Assembly (NCBI GenBank): GCA_965662885.1
Contig: CBFIJI010000085.1
Coordinates: 1 to 9,327 of the forward strand
Direction of reading: 5' to 3'
DNA: 9,327 nucleotides
Origin: CBFIJI01 sp965662885
GTDB taxonomy: Bacteria; Bacteroidota; Bacteroidia; Flavobacteriales; Flavobacteriaceae
Within the stretch, counting starts at the first letter, position 1; the number at the start of each line of letters is the position of its first letter. Of the stretch, positions 1-6,854 are shown in pieces. A program made the translations under genes and the position numbers. Under the pieces are notes generated by a model that was not told where the DNA came from, made no database searches, and saw only the letters and a list, made by a program, of their open reading frames with translations.

Positions 1-541
1 TTTTTTCCCATTCCCACGAAGAGGTCAAGGAGGTAATTTGTGTTTCAATATTATGGTGGGTGGAAACTACCCCTTTGGGTTTTCCAGTGGTACCACTAGT
101 ATATAGAATCATGGCACGACGCTCCATTGTTATGGAGGGTAGTTCACCCGTATTTGATTTCAACTGATCTGATTGTATAAACCGAATTTCCTTTTTTGTT
201 TTTAACGGTTTAATGAGATCTTCAAAGTCTTTAGAATAAATGATTATTTCTGCTTGGGTGTCTTCAACAACATACTGTATGGAGGCTAAAGGGTGCTTGA
301 CACATAAGGGAACAGCAATTCCTCCGGCTCTCCATATTCCCCATTGAATACTGGTGTACTCAAAACTAGGGGGCACAATAAAGGCAACACGTGCTTCTTT
401 AAGGTCGTTCCTATGGTCTAATAAGTCGTGCGCAATTTGGGCGGAAGCGAGAAGGAGATCTGCATAAGAAAAAGATGCTCCATCGCTTTTTATTGCAATG
501 CGATCGGAATATTTTGAAGCATTATTTATTAATGTAATCAC
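1..541 (-). CDS. ACSF3-like acyl-CoA/malonyl-CoA synthetase, N-terminal part (runs off left edge)
   Basis: The visible 180 residues are the N-terminal part of an adenylate-forming acyl-CoA synthetase, which activates a carboxylic acid with ATP and transfers it to CoA. The AMP-binding P-loop YTSGTTGKPKG lies at residues 147-157, followed by a THHNI segment. The preceding RAGGIAVPLCVKHP stretch (71-84) and the SSWEWEK end resemble, from memory, human ACSF3 (malonyl-CoA synthetase), more than bacterial MatB; other medium-chain or aryl substrates remain possible. The adenylation core and C-terminal lid lie outside the window. The start is GTG at 539-541: the frame is open back to a stop at 614-616 but has no ATG upstream of the P-loop region that would fit, and GTG gives a normal N-terminus (MITLINNASKYSDRIAI). 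No clear Shine-Dalgarno sequence. It is the last visible gene of a minus-strand run, 100 bp after the secreted protein gene. Confidence 0.85.
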   Translation of the reverse strand, partial: MITLINNASKYSDRIAIKSDGASFSYADLLLASAQIAHDLLDHRNDLKEARVAFIVPPSFEYTSIQWGIWRAGGIAVPLCVKHPLASIQYVVEDTQAEIIIYSKDFEDLIKPLKTKKEIRFIQSDQLKSNTGELPSITMERRAMILYTSGTTGKPKGVVSTHHNIETQITSLTSSWEWEK

Positions 542-569
542 ATGGAAAGTTACAAAATAGAAATCAAAT

Positions 570-603
570 CGGATCTCAACAGCTTCGTTTTGGATCCGTT
601 GAG
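570..603 (-). repeat. Two overlapping, mutually exclusive inverted repeats in the leader of the synthetase gene
   Basis: CGGATC (570-575) is complementary to GATCCG (593-598), and CTCAAC (575-580) is complementary to GTTGAG (598-603). The two pairings cross and share a base on each side, so both six-base-pair stems cannot form fully at once. They lie 29 bases or more upstream of the GTG start of the acyl-CoA synthetase. They could form alternative leader hairpins, or be chance; no T-tract follows, so neither is a standard terminator. Confidence 0.35.
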
Positions 604-641
604 TAGTACCATTTTAACGGTTGTCTATAAAGGATGTACAC

Positions 642-1061
642 TTATAACTTAAAAAACTCTTCTTCAGAGATTTTAAAGTAGTTCCCATCCTGAGACGCAT
701 CATAAAAAAAATGGAAGGTATGCTTTTCGTTAAAATTGATGTTGGTTCGTTCTCGCTGTTCAAAATAAAACTCCTTCGATTTAAACTGAACAAAAATCCG
801 CGTCATAGGAAGATTTTTAAAGATAAAAGAGCCTCCATTTCGAATATAAGCATGGCGCATGTATTTTCTGTTTTGGTCTCTCAATAAAACAATGACATCA
901 TGCTCCACCTCGTTGGTCACCTCTAGCATGGACGTTGAAACTTCACTTTCAACATCAGCAGGGAAAACATGTGCAAAGGTTTGGTCTCCCGTTTTCCCTC
1001 TTTGTGCAGTACACAGCAAGGGGAGTAAAAAAATAAAAAGAAGGGATGTAAATTTTTTCAT
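642..1061 (-). CDS. Small secreted protein of unknown function
   Basis: I do not recognise a named family. The 139-residue product starts with a clear signal peptide: two lysines, a hydrophobic core (about residues 5-17) and a likely signal peptidase I site after CTA, leaving Q20 as the first mature residue. This ending is common in flavobacteria. C17 does not sit in a good lipobox, because the residue before it is leucine. The mature part has no cysteines and looks rich in beta strands; residues about 48-95 (EVTNEVEHDVIVLLRDQ, then IRNGGSFIFKNLP) have the rhythm of a small immunoglobulin-like or carboxypeptidase-regulatory-like fold, as in proteins that carry surface or periplasmic decoration. 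The end is rich in Phe and Glu. The ATG at 1059-1061 is the natural start because the signal peptide follows directly. It lies 155 bp downstream of the metalloprotease-like lipoprotein gene, on the same strand. Confidence 0.75.
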   Translation of the reverse strand: MKKFTSLLFIFLLPLLCTAQRGKTGDQTFAHVFPADVESEVSTSMLEVTNEVEHDVIVLLRDQNRKYMRHAYIRNGGSFIFKNLPMTRIFVQFKSKEFYFEQRERTNINFNEKHTFHFFYDASQDGNYFKISEEEFFKL

Positions 1062-1216
1062 CGTTTAAGGGCATTTAATTTATAATAAAGTTAATAAATA
1101 TATTAAGCTTTACAAGTAAAACGACGCTTACTATAATCACTTTGAAGATGTTTTAATACTCAGTAAAAGCTTTAACGCTAAATGGACTCCCAAAATAAAA
1201 CCTCCAAAGGAATTTC

Positions 1217-2038
1217 TTATTCATACAAGGACATATCATAGCCTTGATTGTCAAAAAATAAAATTCTGTTGAGGGAACTGCTTAAGGTTTTATTTGCAAT
1301 AGTATTTGAGATGCGATCAGGGAAATATTTAACTGCTATATAAAGGAGAAATAGTTCTGCAATATCTTCACGAAGTGGGTAGTCAGCGGCATAGGTAGAA
1401 ATATAATTTCCATCATCGGTTGCAGCGTTGAGCCACTCTTGTGTCCCATAAGTCATGCCGTCAATGGAAGTGTGTGCGGCTTCATGAATTAAGGTTTCCT
1501 CTACTATGCCAGTCCCAAAGTTTTCATAAAAGGTAGTCATGCCTGTGTGTACCAAGATGTTCTTATTACCTCCACCATAAGCTTCTTCTCCTTTGTGAAT
1601 CCACATGGTTTCTACGTCTTTTCGTAATTCCGTGGGCAACTGTCCAATCAAAAAGGCATATTTTTCTGCTTGAATCGCTGCTTCTTCTGCACTAAATTCA
1701 GGATTAATTTGAATTTCTGTGGTGAGCCCATCGGAAAAAATAGTGGGGAAAAGATGGGGTTCTAAAGTCACCCATCTTCCGCCATTCCTTCGGTCGAACA
1801 TGGTTCGCACTCCAGTTCCACTATAAGATAGGGATTGAAAGAGGCTGGGATCCTCCTGAGTGATAATATCTCCCGTGATAAAAATAGTTCCGTCAAAAGG
1901 GGGACTCGTCAAATTTAGCTTGGTGAATTCATATGGGGAGGTTGTGATTTCTGGTGTTGGTGTCTCAGCAGCTGACTTTCCTTTGGAACAGGAAAGACTT
2001 AGTAGTGACGCCATTATTAAAAAGCGAACCTTAAACAT
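1217..2038 (-). CDS. Lipoprotein with HEAAH zinc-metallopeptidase motif
   Basis: This 273-residue protein is probably exported and lipid-anchored: a short hydrophobic segment ends in LLSLSCSKGK, with C17 as the lipidated cysteine, followed by a Thr/Pro-rich linker (about 21-35). The key feature is HEAAH at residues 185-189 in the helix IVEETLIHEAAHTSIDG, which matches the HExxH zinc-binding consensus with E186 as general base. A second helix 35-39 residues on (REDIAELFLLY, 223-233) carries E224, D225 and E228, any of which could be the third zinc ligand, in gluzincin style. A segment just before the motif (MWIHKGEEAYGGGNKNILVHT, about 145-165) is Gly-rich and may form the edge strand of the active site. 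Function and substrate are unknown. There is no pro-domain or extra module. ATG at 2036-2038; a GGGGAG stretch lies about 19 bases upstream, too far to be a normal ribosome-binding site. Confidence 0.8.
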   Translation of the reverse strand: MFKVRFLIMASLLSLSCSKGKSAAETPTPEITTSPYEFTKLNLTSPPFDGTIFITGDIITQEDPSLFQSLSYSGTGVRTMFDRRNGGRWVTLEPHLFPTIFSDGLTTEIQINPEFSAEEAAIQAEKYAFLIGQLPTELRKDVETMWIHKGEEAYGGGNKNILVHTGMTTFYENFGTGIVEETLIHEAAHTSIDGMTYGTQEWLNAATDDGNYISTYAADYPLREDIAELFLLYIAVKYFPDRISNTIANKTLSSSLNRILFFDNQGYDMSLYE

Positions 2039-2183
2039 CTTATCATATATATAGTTACTCCCCTAATTTAAGGTAATTATTACTTCACTAGTATGCTTTT
2101 TTAAATATCCTTTTTAAGAAGACAACTTTAAAAACACTTGAGGGTTAAAAAATGTGGGGGTAAGCGATAAAATATTATTCTTG

Positions 2184-2672
2184 CTAATGAACTGCTGAAG
2201 GGAGTGTATTCATATGGGAAACAAATTTATTTACACGGGTAACGTTTACGCCTAAGTCAGAAACCCCAAGGCGTGATTTTGAATACACATAAAGTACTGT
2301 TTCCCCATTTTTAAAATGTCCATTGACAATAAAATCATCTGGAAAACGCCACAAGAGGGTTCTAAAAACAGCGTGAGTTTGACTGTCCCATTGTCCAATG
2401 ATTGTTGTTCTCGCTTCTTCTTCAATCCAACGATTCACCTCATCCATCACCGTGGAAAGGTCTGCTTGGAAACGCAAAGCCTTGAGTTGCTGGCTTCTGA
2501 AAGGTTTTGGTCCAATCATCACACAATTTTGTGAAGCTGAAGGACAACTTTCAGGAAATTCTTCTGGAGGGATAACTTCATCAACTGCAAGAAATTGAAT
2601 CCCAATGACGATGAGTATATAAAGCCCTGCTAAAGAAAGGAGTACACGGATGGGTTTTGATTTTATTGTCAT
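2184..2672 (-). CDS. DUF1499 family membrane-anchored protein
   Basis: The 162-residue product fits the DUF1499 family, whose biochemical role is not established. It has one N-terminal membrane segment (about residues 8-29, VLLSLAGLYILIVIGIQFLA), so it is probably anchored to the inner membrane with the rest outside the cytoplasm. The family signs are CPSASQNCV (C43 and C50, a likely disulfide or ligand pair), the central RFPDD (109-113) and the near-C-terminal SKSRLGVSDLGVN (131-143). The length is typical of the family, and the protein looks complete. ATG at 2670-2672 has no Shine-Dalgarno sequence, as is usual in Bacteroidota. It lies 149 bp after the ABC exporter gene and 145 bp before the lipoprotein gene, all on the minus strand. 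Confidence 0.85.
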   Translation of the reverse strand: MTIKSKPIRVLLSLAGLYILIVIGIQFLAVDEVIPPEEFPESCPSASQNCVMIGPKPFRSQQLKALRFQADLSTVMDEVNRWIEEEARTTIIGQWDSQTHAVFRTLLWRFPDDFIVNGHFKNGETVLYVYSKSRLGVSDLGVNVTRVNKFVSHMNTLPSAVH

Positions 2673-2748
2673 GTCAGTTTTTGTATAAATTCATTTCTTC
2701 TATCAAAAAAAGTTGGACAAATTTCTCCTTTTAAATTCAAAACCCATG

Positions 2749-2818
2749 TAAGGATCCTAGGATTTTAAACTTCTTTCGCTAAAAATAGTTAAACTGAATA
2801 TGCCTTTAGGATTCCTTA
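2749..2818. repeat. Paired near-palindromes forming a long inverted repeat
   Basis: TAAGGATCCTA (2749-2759) and TAGGATTCCTTA (2807-2818) are inverted copies that pair over 11 bases with one bulged base, separated by 47 bases. Each arm is also nearly self-palindromic (AGGATCCT and AGGATTCCT). The right arm starts three bases beyond the stop codon of the ABC exporter gene, and the left arm lies 77 bases upstream of the DUF1499 start. It could be a 3'-end structure of the exporter transcript or two protein-binding sites; there is no T-tract to mark a standard terminator. Confidence 0.45.
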
Positions 2819-2821
2819 TTT

Positions 2822-4558
2822 TTAAATCCTACTCTGATAGGTATATAATTCATAATAGCGTCCTTGACTTTCAATAAGTTGATCGTGATTCCCCTGTTCG
2901 GCTATTTGCCCACTTTCAATAACAAGGATTTGATCAGCTTTTTTAATGGTACTTAGTCGGTGAGCAATTACAAAAGTGGTTCTGCCTTTCATCAAGACGT
3001 CCAAACTTTTCTGAATCATGGCTTCACTTTCCGTATCAAGATTGGAAGTAGCTTCATCGAGGATTAAAATTCTTGGATCGGCTAATATCGCGCGTGCAAT
3101 GGCAATTCGTTGGCGTTGCCCTCCCGATAATTTTACCCCTCGTTCACCGATTAAGGTATCTAAGCCTTCTTCAAAGCGGTCGGTAAATTCATTGACATAG
3201 GCGGCTTCTACCGCTTTTAAAACAGCTTCCTCTGTTGCATTGGGCCGTGGAAATAGAATATTTTCTCGGATCGTTCCTTCAAACAAAAAATCATCTTGTA
3301 GTACCACCCCTAATTGACCCCTGAAAGAGTTGAGGGTTACTTTAGAAAGGTCTTGACCATCGATGGTAATGGACCCAGAATTGGGATTGATAAAGGAGGC
3401 TACCAAACTTGCAATGGTTGTTTTCCCAGCACCAGAGGATCCTACTAAAGCGGTAACCGTGCCTTTTTTTGCCTGAAAACTAATGTTTCTAACAACCAGC
3501 TTGTCGCTTTCGTAAGCGAAAGAGACGTCTTTAAACGCAATCTCTCCTTGAATGGTCGGGATATCGATGGTTCTGCTAGAGGCGTTTTCTTCCGGCTCCA
3601 TATTCATGATTTCTTCTGTACGATCTAGTCCTGCAAAAGCTTCTGTCAATTGACTTCCAATATTACTCATCTGAACAATGGGCGCAATCATAAAGCCAAG
3701 TAAAAGGGTAAAGGCTAAAAAATCTCCTGTCGTTAGGGTTTGATCGATAATCATAGCACCACCAATTCCCATGATCCCCACGGATGCTAGTCCCAATAAA
3801 AAGGAGGAGGAACTGGTCATCACTGCGGTTGCTGTTAAACTCTTTTTTACATTTTGAAATAAACGGTCAACCCCCTTTTCAAAACTTATGTTTTCCTGTT
3901 CTTCGGCATTAAAGCCTTTAATCACACGAACACCGTTGAGGGTTTCTGTTAACCGACCCGTCACTTCTGCATTAATTACTGCCCGTTTCCTAAAAATAGG
4001 GCGGATATAACCAAACGCTTTTAGGGCAACAACCGCAAATAGCGCTACAGGAGCCAAAACAAAAAGAGTCATTTTAGGGCTAATATTGATTAATAAAACA
4101 AAGGAGATGATGGCGGTAATACTTCCTCCTACCAATTGAACCAATCCTGTTCCAATTAGATTTCGAACCCCTTCTACATCGCTCATAATTCTGGAAACCA
4201 AAGCCCCAGATTTGTTTTGATCAAAATAGGAAATAGGAAGAGAAAGGACTTGTTTTTGAACTTTTGCTCGTAGTTTGGATATCAACAGTTGTGCTTCTAC
4301 ACTTAATAGTCGGGTTAATGCAAAGGAGCTTAGGGCTTGTATTAAAATAGCTGCTGTTACCAACAATACCATTGTCAACAAAGATTGTTTGTCTTGACTA
4401 GGAATGATCTCGTCCAGCAATTCTTTACTTTTTAAAGGAAGGACTAAACTGGCTAGTCGGCTGATAATAATCAAAATCAAACCAATAAATACGATCCCAC
4501 GACGCGGCCAAATAAATTCCTTAAAGGCTTGACGAACCGATACTTTTTTTTTGTCCAT
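2822..4558 (-). CDS. MsbA-type half-size ABC exporter (fused permease and ATPase)
   Basis: This 578-residue protein has the standard type IV ABC exporter layout: about six membrane helices in residues 19-300, then a nucleotide-binding domain from about 338. All ATPase motifs are intact: aromatic A-loop Y349, Walker A GSSGAGKTT (373-381), Q-loop Q421, signature LSGGQRQR (477-484), Walker B ILILDE (497-502) with catalytic E502, D-loop SNLD, and H-loop H533 in IAHRLSTI. It should act as a homodimer, or as a heterodimer with another half-transporter, in the inner membrane, pumping a substrate outward at the cost of ATP. The length is that of MsbA, but the substrate (lipid, drug or peptide) cannot be told from sequence. 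There is no N-terminal peptidase domain. ATG at 4556-4558, no Shine-Dalgarno sequence. The 189-bp upstream gap carries notable direct and inverted repeats that may control it. Confidence 0.95.
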   Translation of the reverse strand: MDKKKVSVRQAFKEFIWPRRGIVFIGLILIIISRLASLVLPLKSKELLDEIIPSQDKQSLLTMVLLVTAAILIQALSSFALTRLLSVEAQLLISKLRAKVQKQVLSLPISYFDQNKSGALVSRIMSDVEGVRNLIGTGLVQLVGGSITAIISFVLLINISPKMTLFVLAPVALFAVVALKAFGYIRPIFRKRAVINAEVTGRLTETLNGVRVIKGFNAEEQENISFEKGVDRLFQNVKKSLTATAVMTSSSSFLLGLASVGIMGIGGAMIIDQTLTTGDFLAFTLLLGFMIAPIVQMSNIGSQLTEAFAGLDRTEEIMNMEPEENASSRTIDIPTIQGEIAFKDVSFAYESDKLVVRNISFQAKKGTVTALVGSSGAGKTTIASLVASFINPNSGSITIDGQDLSKVTLNSFRGQLGVVLQDDFLFEGTIRENILFPRPNATEEAVLKAVEAAYVNEFTDRFEEGLDTLIGERGVKLSGGQRQRIAIARAILADPRILILDEATSNLDTESEAMIQKSLDVLMKGRTTFVIAHRLSTIKKADQILVIESGQIAEQGNHDQLIESQGRYYELYTYQSRI

Positions 4559-4594
4559 AACTGTGAAAAAATTTCAGCCGAAAGTACTTAAATT

Positions 4595-4615
4595 AAAAAG
4601 GATTAAAATTAATCC
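4595..4615 (-). terminator. Weak hairpin with short U-run, possible terminator or leader hairpin
   Basis: On the minus strand, GGATTA, a four-base loop and TAATCC (4600-4615) form a six-base-pair stem followed directly by TTTTT (4595-4599). It could end the transcript of the upstream coiled-coil protein gene, whose stop is 132 bases away. However, it lies only 37 bases before the ABC exporter start, so it could equally sit in that gene's leader. The stem has only two G-C pairs, so the call is weak. Confidence 0.3.
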
Positions 4616-4626
4616 ATCTTATTAAA

Positions 4627-4685
4627 CAACCTTCATTATTTTCTGTTTTTTCCAACCTTCAATATAGTATAATACTTTAATGAAG
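4627..4685. promoter_or_regulatory. Direct repeat plus 29-bp dyad, candidate operator upstream of the ABC exporter
   Basis: CAACCTTCATTA (4627-4638) recurs as CAACCTTCAATA (4653-4664), 11 of 12 bases identical and 26 bp apart. The second copy is also the left part of a 29-bp dyad (4657-4685): CTTCA at 4657-4661 mirrors TGAAG at 4681-4685, and AGTAT (4666-4670) mirrors ATACT (4672-4676) around a central A at 4671. Twelve of the 14 opposed base pairs are complementary. TAATGAAG (4678-4685) is thus a third, inverted copy of the CTTCATTA core. The block lies about 70-127 bases upstream of the ABC exporter start and 62 bases past the end of the coiled-coil protein gene. It has the form of a regulator-binding site; no T-run follows on either strand. 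No regulator gene is visible in the window. Confidence 0.45.
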
Positions 4686-4747
4686 CGGTCAGAAAGAACA
4701 CTTATTAATCCCAATGTGTTTGTATTTAAATGACACAATATAAGCGA

Positions 4748-5494
4748 TCACGGGGAAGTATATGTTTCAATTTTTTCTTCTAAAACATTTCGAGCTCGTA
4801 TATACATTGTTATTTGTTGTTTGTGAATTTTAATGCGATTCCTTAAGGCTGAAGTACCCATCAAAAAGGTAGAGGACAGATAGCGCTTTTTTATTTCTTG
4901 GTCATAAAAGTATTCTTTGTACGTTTTACGATCTAAATCGTTACCATTATTACTCAAATACAGGGTGAAGGGGTGAATGTTGTTGTAGTAATTCAAGGTA
5001 ATTTCGTCAACAATATGGTTGTTGTCGTCCACCCGTTTCGATACATACTCGTAATATTTTTTAATTTCTGTATTTAATTGATTGGGGAAGAGTTGAATTC
5101 TACCATTGGAAATCAACGACTTATAGGTCGCATTATTCATAAAAAAAGTACTGTATCCATAGACATATCCAATACTGATGATACTGTCCACAAAAGTGTC
5201 GTAGTTGATTGTTTTGGCTTTGGCCTTTTCTATTACACGAATGAGCCTTCTTGTTTTTTTCTCGCCTTCATTGATGGAGTTTAGCACAGATTCAAAGTTT
5301 TTTTCATCTGTTTTTAAATCACTGATCAAGTCAATGGTGTCTTGTTGGTGAAGCTTTTCTTTTTTCTTTACTCGATCCCGTTCGTTTATCCAAAAGGAAA
5401 TAGAAACCCCCAATATAATGACCACAAATTCAAAAAAATATTTGATGATCAACTGTTTTGATATGGGGTTGGTTTTTGATGCGTCCCTCTTCAT
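4748..5494 (-). CDS. Membrane-anchored coiled-coil protein, DUF6090-like
   Basis: With the chosen start this is a 248-residue protein with a short polar N-terminus, one strong membrane segment (about residues 15-36, ending in VVIILGVSISFWINERD), then a charged Lys/Asp/Glu-rich helical region (about 38-95) that looks like a coiled coil, and a Tyr/Asn-rich mixed C-terminal half. This layout, with the membrane helix running into an INxxxxR-type segment, resembles the DUF6090 group of small flavobacterial proteins of unknown function; I infer the family from layout and have not confirmed it. The ATG at 5492-5494 is preferred because it puts a normal N-terminus 15 residues before the helix. A TTG at 5525-5527 would add 11 residues (MFILEQPKSIK) and seems less likely. 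It is divergent from alkB, and 189 bp separate it from the ABC exporter downstream. Confidence 0.75.
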   Translation of the reverse strand: MKRDASKTNPISKQLIIKYFFEFVVIILGVSISFWINERDRVKKKEKLHQQDTIDLISDLKTDEKNFESVLNSINEGEKKTRRLIRVIEKAKAKTINYDTFVDSIISIGYVYGYSTFFMNNATYKSLISNGRIQLFPNQLNTEIKKYYEYVSKRVDDNNHIVDEITLNYYNNIHPFTLYLSNNGNDLDRKTYKEYFYDQEIKKRYLSSTFLMGTSALRNRIKIHKQQITMYIRARNVLEEKIETYTSP

Positions 5495-5649
5495 TTTTAT
5501 TGATTTTGGTTGCTCTAAAATAAACAAAGTCTGTTAAGTAAAAGGGGTTAAGTTTTAAATATTCGCAAGGGGATAAACGGTCAAAACACATTTTAATTAA
5601 AAATTTAATATTTTTATGGAAGTGTTACGTGCACTTTACTCTATTTAAA
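5495..5649. promoter_or_regulatory. Divergent AT-rich intergenic region between the coiled-coil gene and alkB
   Basis: Genes on both sides start here and face away from each other, so promoters in both directions must lie in these 155 bases. The part next to alkB (5590-5616) is almost pure A/T and includes the perfect 12-bp palindrome TTTTAATTAAAA (5591-5602). I find no exact match to the Bacteroidota -7 consensus TAnnTTTG on either strand, and no clear operator. The assignment rests on gene orientation rather than on recognised promoter elements. Confidence 0.35.
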
Positions 5650-6672
5650 ATGAAAGACTTAAAATACTTATTGGCCTATACCATCCCCTTAGCAACCTTT
5701 GTTGCTTTGTTTTATAAGGGCGTTTTTGCTTATACCACGGTGGTCTATGCGTTTGGATTTATCCCAATTTTGGAACTTTTACTGAAAACCAAAACTGAAA
5801 ATTACAAGACAGCAGAAGTTGATCAACGGCTAAGTAATCGACTGTTTGACTGGATGTTATATCTGAATATACCCATCGTTTTTGCTTTATTGATCTATGG
5901 TTTAATGGTTTTGAACACGCAGTCCTTAAGTAATTTTGAATTGGTTGGTCTTCTTTTTTCCTTAGGCATTCTACTTTCGACGAATGGAATTAATGTTGCT
6001 CACGAATTGGGGCATCGGCAATCACGTATGGAAAAAACCATGTCTAAACTCTTATTACTCCCCTCTTTGTACATGCATTTTTTTATCGAACATAATTATG
6101 GACATCATAAAAATGTGGCCACGAAGGAAGACCCTGCTACTGCGAAAAAAAACCAAGCCCTTTATGTATTTTGGATTACTTCTGTTGTAGGGCAGTATCG
6201 TAATGCTTGGCGAATTCAACGCCAATTTCTTCAAAGGGAAAACGCTTCTTTTTTCTCTATAAAAAATGATCTGTTATTTTATCTTCTTTTTCAAGGTCTT
6301 TACTTAGTCGTTATTTATTTAGTATTTGGAACTACGGGGGCATTGGCTGCAATTGTCATAGCAACAGTATCCTTTCTTTTGTTGGAAACCATCAACTATA
6401 TCGAACATTATGGATTGGTTCGTAAAATGACCAATGGGCGTTATGAACGCGTAAAACCAATACATTCATGGAACTCAGACCATGTTGTCGGACGAATCAT
6501 ATTATATGAATTGACCCGTCACAGTGATCATCATTACCGGGCTTCAAAAAAATACCAAGTCTTGGAAAGTAAAGAGGAAAGTCCCAAGTTACCTTTCGGT
6601 TATCCCTCTTCTATGTTGATTGCCCTAATTCCGCCCTTATGGTTTTCTCTAATGGACAAACATTTAACATAA
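5650..6672 (+). CDS. alkB: Alkane 1-monooxygenase (AlkB family membrane diiron hydroxylase)
   Basis: AlkB enzymes sit in the inner membrane and oxidise the terminal carbon of n-alkanes to 1-alkanols using O2 and electrons from rubredoxin. The 340-residue product has several membrane helices and every histidine motif of the family: HELGH (118-122), EHNYGHH (147-153), NYIEHYGL (249-256) and RHSDHH (290-295). Together these give nine histidines, as expected for the diiron site. The stretches HSWNSD, KYQVL, LPFGYPSSM and PPLWFSLMD are also typical. It is shorter than proteobacterial AlkB (about 400), mainly at the ends, and has TRHSDHH where most AlkB have QRHSDHH. A related substrate, such as an alkyl aromatic or fatty acid, is possible. 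ATG at 5650 gives MKDLKYLLAY; a GTG at 5629 would add seven residues. No rubredoxin is fused or adjacent. katG follows 182 bp later on the same strand. Confidence 0.92.
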   Translation: MKDLKYLLAYTIPLATFVALFYKGVFAYTTVVYAFGFIPILELLLKTKTENYKTAEVDQRLSNRLFDWMLYLNIPIVFALLIYGLMVLNTQSLSNFELVGLLFSLGILLSTNGINVAHELGHRQSRMEKTMSKLLLLPSLYMHFFIEHNYGHHKNVATKEDPATAKKNQALYVFWITSVVGQYRNAWRIQRQFLQRENASFFSIKNDLLFYLLFQGLYLVVIYLVFGTTGALAAIVIATVSFLLLETINYIEHYGLVRKMTNGRYERVKPIHSWNSDHVVGRIILYELTRHSDHHYRASKKYQVLESKEESPKLPFGYPSSMLIALIPPLWFSLMDKHLT

Positions 6673-6854
6673 GAAGATCACTCCTATAGAAAACCAATGT
6701 TACTGACAAAAGGTTTAGACTGCCTATAAAAAATTGTTTACTATAAATTGAATTTTTTGTAATAGACCGAACTTAATAACAACATAAGAAAAATCAATAC
6801 TGGGAAAGAACTTCCTATTTGAAAGTTTGCTATTTTTAAAAAAAATTAATTCCA

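Noticed and set aside
1102..1175. Two AAGCTTT-containing segments forming an imperfect inverted repeat between the lipoprotein and secreted-protein genes.
   Set aside because: AAGCTT is itself a palindrome, so any two copies appear as both direct and inverted repeats; extra matching is poor.
2055..2163. TTACTCCCC (2055-2063) could pair with GGGGGTAA (2156-2163), perhaps hiding the GGGGAG before the lipoprotein gene.
   Set aside because: The GGGGAG is about 19 bases from the start codon, too far to be its ribosome-binding site, and the loop is over 90 bases.
859..3200. Plus-strand open frames at 859-1068, 1860-2054, 2316-2534, 2398-2598 and 3018-3200.
   Set aside because: Each is antisense to a better-supported minus-strand gene with a signal peptide or conserved family motifs; their own proteins show nothing.
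5616..5648. Ten-codon frame MEVLRALYSI ending just before the alkB ATG at 5650.
   Set aside because: It could be a leader peptide, but it has no ribosome-binding site or regulatory codon run, and chance explains it.
6822..6829. AAAGTTTG, one base off the Bacteroidota -7 consensus TAnnTTTG, 25 bases before katG.
   Set aside because: The expected -33 TTG is not at the right distance, only a TGG, and single-mismatch matches are common in AT-rich DNA.
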